A stretch of DNA of 50,183 nt, taken from the NCBI GenBank assembly GCA_019420305.1, contig JAHZHL010000030.1, positions 1 through 50,183 on the forward strand, read 5' to 3'. Below the pieces are notes generated by a model. It was not told the origin of the DNA. It worked only from the letters and a program-made list of their open reading frames with translations, and ran no database searches. Origin of the DNA: Bacillota bacterium (GTDB lineage Bacteria > Bacillota > Clostridia > Peptostreptococcales > Anaerovoracaceae). The position numbers and the translations under genes were made by a program. Below are positions 40,672-48,502 of this stretch, piece after piece (positions within the stretch are counted from its first letter, which is position 1; every line of letters begins with the position of its first letter).

Positions 40672-41031
40672 TTAATAATTCATTGTTATCAGTTCTGATA
40701 CAGGAACTGCTTCTTCCCTTGTCTCCAGCCTGATCGGATCCTGGATGGAAACAAGTTTATTTCCGTCCGGAAGCATAACTTCCAGCTGGATAATCGGCAC
40801 CAACGCCGGAGTGCCTTCCATAACATCTTCTTCTGTAATAATTCTGGAACCGATCTCGATCAGATCGGATATGGAGCTTTTTCCTTCTCTCGCCCGCTCC
40901 AGGACTTCATCGCATATAATGGACATCGCTTCAATGTAATTCAGTTTAATGCCGCGTTTCCATCTTCTTCTGGACATTTCCGCCACATTGAACATGAGCA
41001 GGCGTTCCTGCTCTTTTAATGTTAGTTTCAT
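40672..41031 (-). CDS. ureA: Urease gamma subunit
   Basis: A 119-residue UreA, slightly longer than the usual 100, with LTLKEQERLLMFNVAEMSRRR, LNYIEAMSIICDEVLERAR, EGTPALVPIIQLEVMLPDG and a C-terminal extension of about 19 residues. The extension resembles the linker found in fused gamma-beta urease chains. First of the seven urease genes. Confidence 0.95.
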   Translation of the reverse strand: MKLTLKEQERLLMFNVAEMSRRRWKRGIKLNYIEAMSIICDEVLERAREGKSSISDLIEIGSRIITEEDVMEGTPALVPIIQLEVMLPDGNKLVSIQDPIRLETREEAVPVSELITMNY

Positions 41032-41048
41032 AAAACTCCTCCCGTATC

Positions 41049-42425
41049 CTAATCAATGCCTAATCGTTTTAGTTTTCTATAAAGTGATGGCCGCGCGATA
41101 TCAAGATATTCGGCGGCTTTGCTTTTGTTATTGTCAAAATACTCCAAAACTTTCATGACGACTTCCCGTTCCGCGTCATCCCTCGCTCTGTCTATAAGAC
41201 CAGCCCCTTTCGTCTTTGATAAATCCGGCAGATTGATATTCAGGGTTTCTGTGCTTTGATCCCATTGAAAATCTTCGCTCCGAAGGACATTTCCGGTAGC
41301 GAAATTCATGGCGCGCTCGATATTATTCCTCAGCTCTCTTACATTTCCCTGCTATTTTTTCTGCTTAAGCATTTCCAGCGCCTTGTCATCAATATCATTC
41401 ACAGATTTTCCCAGCTGCGCGTTCAATTCATCAATGATCGATCTCGATATACTTTCCAGATCCCCGATTCTCTCCCTGAGAGGCGGAATATACAGGCTTA
41501 TTACATTAAGCCTGTAGTATAGATCCTTTCGGAACTGCCCCTCTTTAATGAGGTTTTCGAGATTTTCATTGGACGCGGCAATAATCCGTACATCGACAGG
41601 GATCGGCCTCTCACCGCCGATCCTGTCGATTTCTTTTTCCTGAAGCGCCCGCAGCAGTTTCGGCTGCACGGCCATTGGCATCTGATTAATTTCGTCAATA
41701 AACAGAGTTCCCTTGTCCGCCAGTTCAAATTTTCCTTTTCTGCCTTCCCTGTTAGCGCCTGTAAAGGCGCCTCTTTCGTATCCGAACAGCTCCGATTCGA
41801 TCAGGCTTTCGGGAAAGGATGACGCGTTGACCTTGATGAACCGCTCTTTTCTCCGGCTGCTGAGATTGTGAATCGCGTGCGCGACCAGTTCTTTTCCTGT
41901 GCCGGTTTCTCCTGTAATCAGAACGGTCGATGATGTTTTCGCTGTTGAGATAATTTTTTCTTTCAGCTCGGTCATAGGTTCCGATGTCCCGACCAGATTA
42001 TTGATCGTATATTTCGTTCCCTCAAATGTCATCAGTTCGCCGGCAAGCTGCTTCAGCTCCTGATCCAGAAATTCCTTGTAGCTGTCCGATAGTTCATACA
42101 GACGTTCGGAATGCTGAACCATGTCGTATTCCGCCAGACCCACTTTTTTTCCATCTTCATAAAGAGGGACATGCATGGAGATCCCGATCCCTAAAAAGGA
42201 ATTGTAAAACACAAGCGTGGGTTCTTCTATTTCAAGATTCTCCATCATCTTTGTCTCCGGAAAAACATCCTTGATGTGTTTCCCCAGAAAATCTTCCTTC
42301 CTGGTCTGAAAGTACCTGGCGCACTGATCGTTAATGTAGAATACAGTGCCTTCCATATCGATCATGATAAGTCCTGGGATCTGATTGAAATATTCCTGTA
42401 ATTTCCTGCAGTCTATCCCATCCAT
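41049..42425 (-). pseudogene. PAS-type sigma-54 activator interrupted by an in-frame amber codon
   Basis: One frame of 458 sense codons plus stop with a single TAG at 41354-41352 (codon 358). Codons before it encode a PAS domain (about 8-110) and AAA+ core with GETGTGKE, GAFTGA and GTLFIDEI. Codons after it continue without a shift into QGNVRELRN, more AAA+ lid and a Fis-type HTH (SKAAEYLDIARPSLYRKLKRLG). TAG stands where the conserved Trp of W-P/Q-G-N-V-R-E-L belongs, so TGG to TAG is the simplest cause. The truncated protein would lack the lid and DNA-binding domain. Gene order, between the transporter and ureA, suggests it regulated the urease operon. Confidence 0.9.
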
Positions 42426-42446
42426 ATCATCCCTCTCTTTGTTTCA

Positions 42447-43793
42447 CTACAATACGAAGCCGAAAATGAGATACAGTATAATTGTGACAATAATCGGCGG
42501 AACCACCATTGGCAGACCGGTTCTGAGGAAGTCATTGTTTCGTATCTGCGAAATGCTGCACGAAAGTGTAACCGAGTCACCAAAGAAACAGGTAGAGCTT
42601 CCTGCCGCGGCTCCGGCGATAACCGCTCCGATGGTCACGTACAGGTTGGCATCCAGCGACTCTGCCAGTGGAAGCATAATCGGGAAGCATACAGCTGCCA
42701 TTCCCCAGAAACTTCCTGTTACAAATCCTAGAATCATCATGATGATAAAGGCGATAACCGGAAGCGATCCTCCGCTGATAATGTCTACTACGCTGTTTAC
42801 AACGTAAGGCGCCAGTCCCAGCTCATCATTACAGTTCTGAAGAACAAACGCGCTGATAACGATCGCCGTAACGACAAACATCTCCTCAAATCCTCTGAAT
42901 ATCGCGTCAAAAGCTTCGCCGAATTTAATCAGCTTCTGCGGTATGTAAAGAATGTAGCAAAGTACGATACCTACAATCAGACCATACATCAGTTCCTGCG
43001 TAATCAGCGTCACCGCGATCAGGCAAACCATCGGAATCAGGAAATTCCATACGCTTGTTGGTTTCTTTTCCTCTTCTTCTTCATGTTCTGCCGCAAGATC
43101 CGGAGGAAGAACCATGCCTTCCTGCTCCGCTCTCAGTTCTGACTTTTTCATATTGCCAAACGGTTTTATGATCCGGAACTGATACAGCAGTACAAAGATC
43201 AGCAGCACCCAGGCAAACAGAGTAAACGGAAGAGCCTTGATGATTTCCGCCAGGCCTTCTCCTGCTTCAAGACCAAGAGACATTTCAACCTGTCCGCTCA
43301 TGAATACTCCCCAGAGTGAAAGGGGAACCAACACGCAAGTCGCGCAGGCCACACTGTTAATAGAAAAGGCGAACATCTCTCTGGACATCTTGTTTTTATC
43401 AGCAATCGCTCTGTTTGAAACACCCGCGGCCAACACGCTGAAATAATTGTCCAAGAAAAATATGATTCCCATAACCCAGGTCAGAAAACCTGCTTTCTTT
43501 TTTGTGTTGGCAAATTTCAGTCCCAGTCTTGTAAAACCGGATACCGCGTTGGCTTTATCAAGCATGTGGATAAAGATGCCGAACAGCCCGAAAATAACTA
43601 CATAATACGCGGATTCACCAAGTTCCGTATAAAGTGAATCCAGATACGCCACAATGAAGCCTTCCTTCGCGATAATGGCATATCCCACGAGAGTTCCCAG
43701 TATCAGCGGTTCTACCGCTCTCTTTGTAATGATCGCGGTAACGATAACTACAAACACTGGAAGTAAACTAAGAATTCCATATGTCCCTTCCAT
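42447..43793 (-). CDS. NhaC-family transporter (paralogue 3), urease-operon linked
   Basis: A 448-residue membrane protein of the NhaC family. Start 43793 follows AAAGGAG. Motifs include FFLDNYFSVLAAGVSNRAIADKN-type segment, FWGMAAVCFPIMLPLAESLDANL and GSSTCFFGDSVTLSC. Roughly three quarters of its residues match paralogue 4 by eye. It is the first gene after a sigma-54 promoter and is followed at 21 bases by the activator and then the urease genes. Co-transcription with urease suggests import of urea, a urea precursor or a counter-ion needed for ammonium production, rather than general Na+ homeostasis. Confidence 0.85.
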   Translation of the reverse strand: MEGTYGILSLLPVFVVIVTAIITKRAVEPLILGTLVGYAIIAKEGFIVAYLDSLYTELGESAYYVVIFGLFGIFIHMLDKANAVSGFTRLGLKFANTKKKAGFLTWVMGIIFFLDNYFSVLAAGVSNRAIADKNKMSREMFAFSINSVACATCVLVPLSLWGVFMSGQVEMSLGLEAGEGLAEIIKALPFTLFAWVLLIFVLLYQFRIIKPFGNMKKSELRAEQEGMVLPPDLAAEHEEEEEKKPTSVWNFLIPMVCLIAVTLITQELMYGLIVGIVLCYILYIPQKLIKFGEAFDAIFRGFEEMFVVTAIVISAFVLQNCNDELGLAPYVVNSVVDIISGGSLPVIAFIIMMILGFVTGSFWGMAAVCFPIMLPLAESLDANLYVTIGAVIAGAAAGSSTCFFGDSVTLSCSISQIRNNDFLRTGLPMVVPPIIVTIILYLIFGFVL

Positions 43794-43846
43794 AGCACAC
43801 TCCTTTCCGAGACAATAAAGTAGTAACAATTACGTTAATACTTTAT

Positions 43847-43863
43847 CGCAAATAATGTGCCAA
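43847..43863 (-). promoter_or_regulatory. Sigma-54 (-24/-12) promoter of the transporter-urease operon
   Basis: Leftward TTGGCAC-N5-TTGCG, 54 bases before the transporter start. It has both invariant dinucleotides and exact spacing. Confidence 0.88.
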
Positions 43864-44004
43864 TTTTGAATTTTTGAAAAATGTTGGAATTTAGCCGTTT
43901 TTTCAATGCTCTTTCCTTATCCGCCGCCAAAAAACGTTACCTATACGCAACACTTTTCACAAAACCCCTAAAATTCCTGCTTTGCTTGTGTATCTTTTTT
44001 TGAA

Positions 44005-44056
44005 CATTGTCTCTTTTTAGTTACAATGCAGTTAATGCCTTGTACTTCATTGTACA
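44005..44056 (-). promoter_or_regulatory. Candidate activator sites upstream of the transporter-urease promoter
   Basis: CATTGT-N12-ACAATG (44005-44028) and TGTAC-N6-GTACA (44041-44056), centres 32 bases apart, lie about 140-195 bases upstream of the -24 box. The 5-6-5 layout equals that of GATAC-N6-GTATC at 32681. Confidence 0.5.
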
Positions 44057-44109
44057 TCATTTCCATATTAATTGAAACTAAAAATTCTAACATTTTCATA
44101 ATTCAAAAG

Positions 44110-44147
44110 GAACGTTTGTTTACATTTTGTTCTTTTTATGGTATTCT
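44110..44147 (+). promoter_or_regulatory. lexA promoter with SOS box
   Basis: TTTACA-N17-TATTCT (44119-44147). GAACGTTTGTTT (44110-44121) matches the Gram-positive LexA box GAAC-N4-GTTC except one base and overlaps the -35, fitting autorepression. Confidence 0.7.
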
Positions 44148-44179
44148 ATTAAAAATAAATGAACTTTGGAGGCGCCGTT

Positions 44180-44821
44180 ATGTTAAAAGAACGCGAACAG
44201 AAAATTCTGGATTATATGAAAGAGGAAATCAGGGAAAAGGGATATCCCCCAACGGTACGCGAAATATGCAGCGCGCTTCATATAAAGTCCACTTCCACTG
44301 CCCATAAGGACATTGACAGTCTGGTAAAAAAGGGATTCATCGTAAAGGATCCTTCCAAGCCCCGCGCTTTGATGCTAGTCGATCAGGACGAACCCAACCT
44401 AACTCCCGAACCCCACATTGACAATGCGCAGCGCACGGATATTGTAGATATCCCGGTTGTCGGGCGCATCGCTGCCGGAACGCCAATCTTGGCCGAGCAG
44501 AATATCGAGGATTCCTTTCCCATACCTTCCCGTTTTTTAGGCAGCAGCACGAACTTCATGCTGGTTGTAAAGGGAGAAAGTATGATCGAAGCGGGAATCA
44601 TGGACGGTGATTATATACTGGTTCAGCAACAGCAAACAGCCAGAAATGGGGACATTGTCGTAGCTATGGTTGACGGTTTCGAAAGTGAAGCTACCGTAAA
44701 GACCTTTTATAAAGAAGACGGCCATATCCGCCTTCAGCCGGAAAACGCGTCCATGAGTCCAATTATTGTCCAGGATGTGCGGATTCTCGGAAAGGTAAAA
44801 GGCGTATTCCGTTATTTCTAA
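44180..44821 (+). CDS. lexA: LexA repressor
   Basis: A 213-residue LexA. The start at 44180 is chosen for the GGAGG site 7 bases upstream. N-terminal winged helix (YPPTVREICSALHIKSTSTAHKDID), self-cleavage site Ala-Gly in GRIAAGTPIL, catalytic Ser in VKGESMIEAGI and Lys in EATVKTFYKE. RecA-stimulated autocleavage would relieve SOS genes. Confidence 0.96.
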   Translation: MLKEREQKILDYMKEEIREKGYPPTVREICSALHIKSTSTAHKDIDSLVKKGFIVKDPSKPRALMLVDQDEPNLTPEPHIDNAQRTDIVDIPVVGRIAAGTPILAEQNIEDSFPIPSRFLGSSTNFMLVVKGESMIEAGIMDGDYILVQQQQTARNGDIVVAMVDGFESEATVKTFYKEDGHIRLQPENASMSPIIVQDVRILGKVKGVFRYF

Positions 44822-44839
44822 ACAGAGACTGTAAAAAAA

Positions 44840-44949
44840 GTGGAAATGACGGAATCAAAGATTCCTATTTCCACATGCTGACCGCAAGGGTCAGCGCATT
44901 TAAGGTACTTTCTTTGAAATTCCGGAAATATCGTTTTAACGATATTTCC
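44840..44949. repeat. Three consecutive stem-loops after lexA
   Basis: GTGGAAAT.../ATTTCCAC with inner AATC/GATT (44840-44874), GCTGACC-GCAA-GGGTCAGC (44877-44895), and a perfect GGAAATATCGTT/AACGATATTTCC (44924-44949). None has a following T-run. Together with the terminator after them this makes four hairpins in 155 bases. Confidence 0.6.
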
Positions 44950-44957
44950 TACATTAT

Positions 44958-44992
44958 AAAAAAGGGATCTGACCAGCAGAACCCCTTTTTTT
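44958..44992 (-). terminator. Terminator of the transporter-amidohydrolase operon
   Basis: Leftward AAAAAGGGGTTCTG/CAGATCCCTTTTT stem with T-run, just past the amidohydrolase stop. Also usable for lexA on the other strand. Confidence 0.8.
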
Positions 44993-45000
44993 ATGCTTCT

Positions 45001-46626
45001 TTATTGTTCATATACCACGTTTCCATCCATAACGGTGAGCAGGATTTTCGTATCCTTAATATCATCTGCCGGGACTTCAAAAAGGTTACGATCCATCACA
45101 ACCACGTCCGCGAGTTTGCCCTCTTCCAGAGAACCCAGCTCATGATCCCTTCCGTAAACAAAGGCCGACCCCATTGTATTGGCTTTTAGCGCCTCTGCTA
45201 CTGTCAGGTATTCTCCGTTATCTACGCCAGCCATAGATCCGTCATGGTTTTTCCGAGCCACTGTCGCGTAGATGCCAGGGAACGGGTTATAATGAACCAC
45301 AGGGAAATCCGTACCCAGAGCGAGAACCGCGCCCGAGTCCAGGAAAGAGCGGAACGCCCACTCATATCGGCAACGCTCCTCGCCCAGACGAATAATTTTT
45401 TCATTCATCTCCAGCGGCAGGTGTTCCCCCTGCATGGAAGCGACAACTCCCAGCTCTTTAAATCTCGGAATATCATCCGGATGAATGGTTTCGATATGTT
45501 CGATGGTATTCACAAGGCCGTGCTTTCCATTTACTTTCAAGGATTCTTCAAAAGCGTCCAGCGCCATTCTGACAGAACCTTCCGCGATACAGTGAATTCT
45601 CACCGGAAGACCTGCCGCGTTAGCCGCGATTACGCTGGCATTGAGAGATTCCTGACTGTCCAAAGGAGCGCCCTCTCCGATGGTATCCGGCCGATCCGCG
45701 TACGGTTCCAGCAGCAGTCCGGTATAGGTTGATGTCACGCCGTCCAGGAATCCTTTCACACCCGTAACTTTGAAAGTCGGAGAATTAAACTCTTTTGCCC
45801 ACTTCACCGCGTCGGAAAAATCTGTCCTTCTCATAAAAGCGGTATATGCGTGAACTCTGCTTGTAAATTCGCCGGCTTCCGCCATTTCTTTGAATACTTC
45901 GTAGCGATGATGGAACATTTCCTCATAATCATCCGCGCTCATTTCACTCAATGAAGTAACGCCATGAGCGGCCAGCCCTTTCATAAAGTGCCGCATAATC
46001 GCCTTCATCTGATCATCCGGGAAGTCATAATACTTGTTCCAGGCATAAGCCATCGCATCCGGTTCATAAACCAATCCGTCCAGTTCGCCGTTTTCATCGA
46101 CGCCGACAGAACCCGCTACCAGTTCCATATCCGGAGTATACCCGGATTCCTCCAGCGCTTTCGTATTCATCCATATTGTGTGCGCGTCCGCGCAATTCAT
46201 ATACGCCGGCCGATCCGGCACCGCTTTGTCCAGCGATTCTTTGGTCGGCAGCGGCGCGTCGTTCCAGTTCGCGGGGAACCATCCGAAACCTCGGATTCTC
46301 GGTTCCTCCGGATGTTCCGCCGCGTACTTTTTAATCATTTCAATAGCTTCTTCTTCGGAAGTGGAGGCCGTCAGATCAACAGTATGATCGCTATCCGCAA
46401 CCGCGCCCCACCACAGATGATCGTGTCCGTCAACAAGACCTGCCGTAACCAGCTTGTCCTTGTAATCATACACCTTTGTGTCCGGCCCGATATACTGCGC
46501 CGCGTCTTCCATGTTTTTTCCAACCGCGGCAATCTTGTTTCCCTTTATTGCCACAAAACCGGAAAAAGGCTCGTCACTCACACTGTCGAAAATAGCGTTG
46601 CTTTTGATTACTAAATCCGCACTCAT
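45001..46626 (-). CDS. YtcJ-type amidohydrolase (family 3), paralogue A
   Basis: A 541-residue amidohydrolase-superfamily enzyme. Metal motif VDGHDHLWWG near residue 66, then FLDGVTSTYTG, RIHCIAEGSVRMAL, NTIEHIETIHPDD, and the terminal metal Asp in ALGTDFPVVHYNP. No signal peptide, so cytoplasmic. The YtcJ branch includes N-substituted formamide and other amide or cyclic ureide hydrolases; the substrate is unknown. It follows paralogue 4 of the NhaC family by 16 bases and starts after GAGGTGA. Confidence 0.88.
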   Translation of the reverse strand: MSADLVIKSNAIFDSVSDEPFSGFVAIKGNKIAAVGKNMEDAAQYIGPDTKVYDYKDKLVTAGLVDGHDHLWWGAVADSDHTVDLTASTSEEEAIEMIKKYAAEHPEEPRIRGFGWFPANWNDAPLPTKESLDKAVPDRPAYMNCADAHTIWMNTKALEESGYTPDMELVAGSVGVDENGELDGLVYEPDAMAYAWNKYYDFPDDQMKAIMRHFMKGLAAHGVTSLSEMSADDYEEMFHHRYEVFKEMAEAGEFTSRVHAYTAFMRRTDFSDAVKWAKEFNSPTFKVTGVKGFLDGVTSTYTGLLLEPYADRPDTIGEGAPLDSQESLNASVIAANAAGLPVRIHCIAEGSVRMALDAFEESLKVNGKHGLVNTIEHIETIHPDDIPRFKELGVVASMQGEHLPLEMNEKIIRLGEERCRYEWAFRSFLDSGAVLALGTDFPVVHYNPFPGIYATVARKNHDGSMAGVDNGEYLTVAEALKANTMGSAFVYGRDHELGSLEEGKLADVVVMDRNLFEVPADDIKDTKILLTVMDGNVVYEQ

Positions 46627-46642
46627 TTCGTCACCTCATTTC

Positions 46643-47998
46643 TTAGAATATAAATCCTGCGATCAGATAAAAAATGATCGTTACAATAATCGGTGGAACC
46701 AACATTGGCAGCGAAGTTCTCAGATAGTCAATGTTTCGGATCTTCGCGATACTTCCGCAAGTCAGCGTTACAGAGTCTCCGTAGAAGCAGGTAGCGCTTC
46801 CTGCCGCGCATCCCGCGATTACCGCGCCGATTACCAGATAGAGATTCGCGTCCAGCGCCTGTGCCAGCGGCAGCATAATCGGGAAACATACAGCAGCCAT
46901 GCCCCAGAAGCTTCCGGTTACAAAACCCAGAATCATCAGAATAATAAACGCGATTACCGGCAGCAGCGGCGCGGTGATAATATCTACTACGCTGTTTACA
47001 ACAAACGGCGCCAGGCCCAGTTCATCGTTGGCGTTCTGGAGGACAAAAGCACTGATTACAATCGCTGTTACTCCGAACATTTCCTCAAATCCTTTCGCGA
47101 TAGAATCAAAGGCTTCTGTAAATCCGACCAGTTTCTGCGGAATATACATCAGGAAACAGATAACAATACCTACAATCAGGCCGTAAAGCAATTCCTGGAA
47201 AACAAGAGTTACAACAATCAGCGCTACCATTGGGATCAGGAAGTTCAGGATATTAACGTCTTTTTTGTTTTCATTCTCATCCGCTTCTTCTTCCAGATCT
47301 TCCGGCAACAGCTTTCCGGTCTGCTCCGCTCTCAATTCCGCCTTCTTCATCAATCCAAACGGTTTGATAATCCGGAACTGATAAAGCAGCACAAAAATCA
47401 GAAGGACAAAGGCAAAGAACATAAACGGAATCGCTTTAATCACTTCCTGCAGCCCTTGCCCGGCTTCCAGCCCCAGAGTCGTTTCCAGCTGTCCGCTCAT
47501 AAATACGCCCCACAGTGACAGCGGGATGAGAATACAGGTACAGCAGGCCACGGAATTAATTTCAAACGCGAACATCTCTCTGGACATTTTGTTTTCATCC
47601 GCGATTTTGCGGTTTGATACACCCGCTCCCAGAATACTGAAATAATTGTCCAGGAAAAAGATAATTCCCATGATCCAGGCAAGAAGACCTGTCTTTTTCT
47701 TATTCGTTGCGAATTTTAACCCTAGCTTTGTGAAACCGGAAATCGCGTTGGCTCTTTCAAGCAAATGAATATAAATTCCAAAAAGTCCAAATACGACTAC
47801 ATAATACGCCGATTCCCCTAGTTCTCCGTAGAGTGAATCCAAATAAGCAACAATAAAATTCTGTTTTGCCAAAATGACAAATCCCACCAGAGTACCTAAG
47901 ATAAGAGGCTCCAGCGCTCTCTTTGTAATTATGGCACTTACAATTACCACCAGTACGGGTATCAGACTAAGGATCCCGTATGTAGAAGCTCCATCCAT
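46643..47998 (-). CDS. NhaC-family transporter (paralogue 4), amidohydrolase-operon linked
   Basis: A 451-residue membrane protein, the closest relative in the window of paralogue 3 (shared FGLFGI, FFLDNYFS, GVSNR, NKMSREMFAF, SLWGVFMSGQ, FRIIKPFG, FWGMAAVCFPIMLPLA). It lies behind a sigma-54 promoter and directly before the amidohydrolase, which argues that it imports that enzyme's substrate or expels its product. Confidence 0.85.
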   Translation of the reverse strand: MDGASTYGILSLIPVLVVIVSAIITKRALEPLILGTLVGFVILAKQNFIVAYLDSLYGELGESAYYVVVFGLFGIYIHLLERANAISGFTKLGLKFATNKKKTGLLAWIMGIIFFLDNYFSILGAGVSNRKIADENKMSREMFAFEINSVACCTCILIPLSLWGVFMSGQLETTLGLEAGQGLQEVIKAIPFMFFAFVLLIFVLLYQFRIIKPFGLMKKAELRAEQTGKLLPEDLEEEADENENKKDVNILNFLIPMVALIVVTLVFQELLYGLIVGIVICFLMYIPQKLVGFTEAFDSIAKGFEEMFGVTAIVISAFVLQNANDELGLAPFVVNSVVDIITAPLLPVIAFIILMILGFVTGSFWGMAAVCFPIMLPLAQALDANLYLVIGAVIAGCAAGSATCFYGDSVTLTCGSIAKIRNIDYLRTSLPMLVPPIIVTIIFYLIAGFIF

Positions 47999-48051
47999 AG
48001 CAACTTCTCTCCTTTCTTTTCAATAAAACTTATATAACGCTTTATTCAAAA

Positions 48052-48068
48052 CGCAAACATCATGCCAA
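48052..48068 (-). promoter_or_regulatory. Sigma-54 promoter of the transporter-amidohydrolase operon
   Basis: Leftward TTGGCAT-N5-TTGCG, 54 bases before the start, exactly the same distance as for paralogue 3. No clear 5-6-5 palindrome lies upstream, only a weak GTCT-TTTT-AGAC at 48132-48143. Confidence 0.82.
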
Positions 48069-48187
48069 CTTAAAAACTTTTTAAAATGTCTGAAATTCGC
48101 AGGTTCTGCCGATCTTTGAAATTGTGCTGGTGTCTTTTTAGACTTACACTTTTAAAGAAAAATTTTGATAATTTCATTATTTGCAAA

Positions 48188-48227
48188 CAAAAAGACAGTG
48201 TTATTTTAAAGTCACACTGTCTTTTTG
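48188..48227. terminator. Bidirectional terminator after the DUF6485 gene
   Basis: CAAAAAGACAGTGT/ACACTGTCTTTTTG, a perfect 14-bp stem with a 12-base loop. Confidence 0.9.
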
Positions 48228-48271
48228 TACTCACATCATTTTTTCTTTCCCTTTTGCATATCACAAAGCTT

Positions 48272-48484
48272 TTACGAATTTTTGTTGAGAACCAGTTTCG
48301 CGAAATGCTCAAAACTCCAGTCTTCAAAGCCTTCTACACTGTCCACGACTTTCAGGAAAAAGCATTTTGGAATCTCTCCGCATTTCAGGCTGTCTTCTAC
48401 GCACAAATTGCAGCCCTGATCATGATTGGCGGGATTGAACTGACATCCGGTGTCCGTACATGGACAAAACTCAACTTTACTCAT
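48272..48484 (-). CDS. DUF6485-like Cys-rich small protein
   Basis: A 70-residue protein whose Cys pattern (CPCTDTGC, CNLCVEDSLKCGEIPKCFF) resembles DUF6485, probably a zinc-binding fold. AAGGAG precedes the start, and the gene follows the amidohydrolase by 18 bases with a shared terminator, so it is in the same operon. Role unknown. Confidence 0.75.
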   Translation of the reverse strand: MSKVEFCPCTDTGCQFNPANHDQGCNLCVEDSLKCGEIPKCFFLKVVDSVEGFEDWSFEHFAKLVLNKNS

Positions 48485-48502
48485 TTTTCTCTCCTTCTCA
48501 TC

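Noticed and set aside
41352..41354. Pyrrolysine or other recoding at the TAG in the sigma-54 activator
   Set aside because: The codon replaces a conserved Trp that a Pyl residue would not mimic. TAG is also used as the normal stop of the adjacent transporter gene (42447). A nonsense mutation is simpler.
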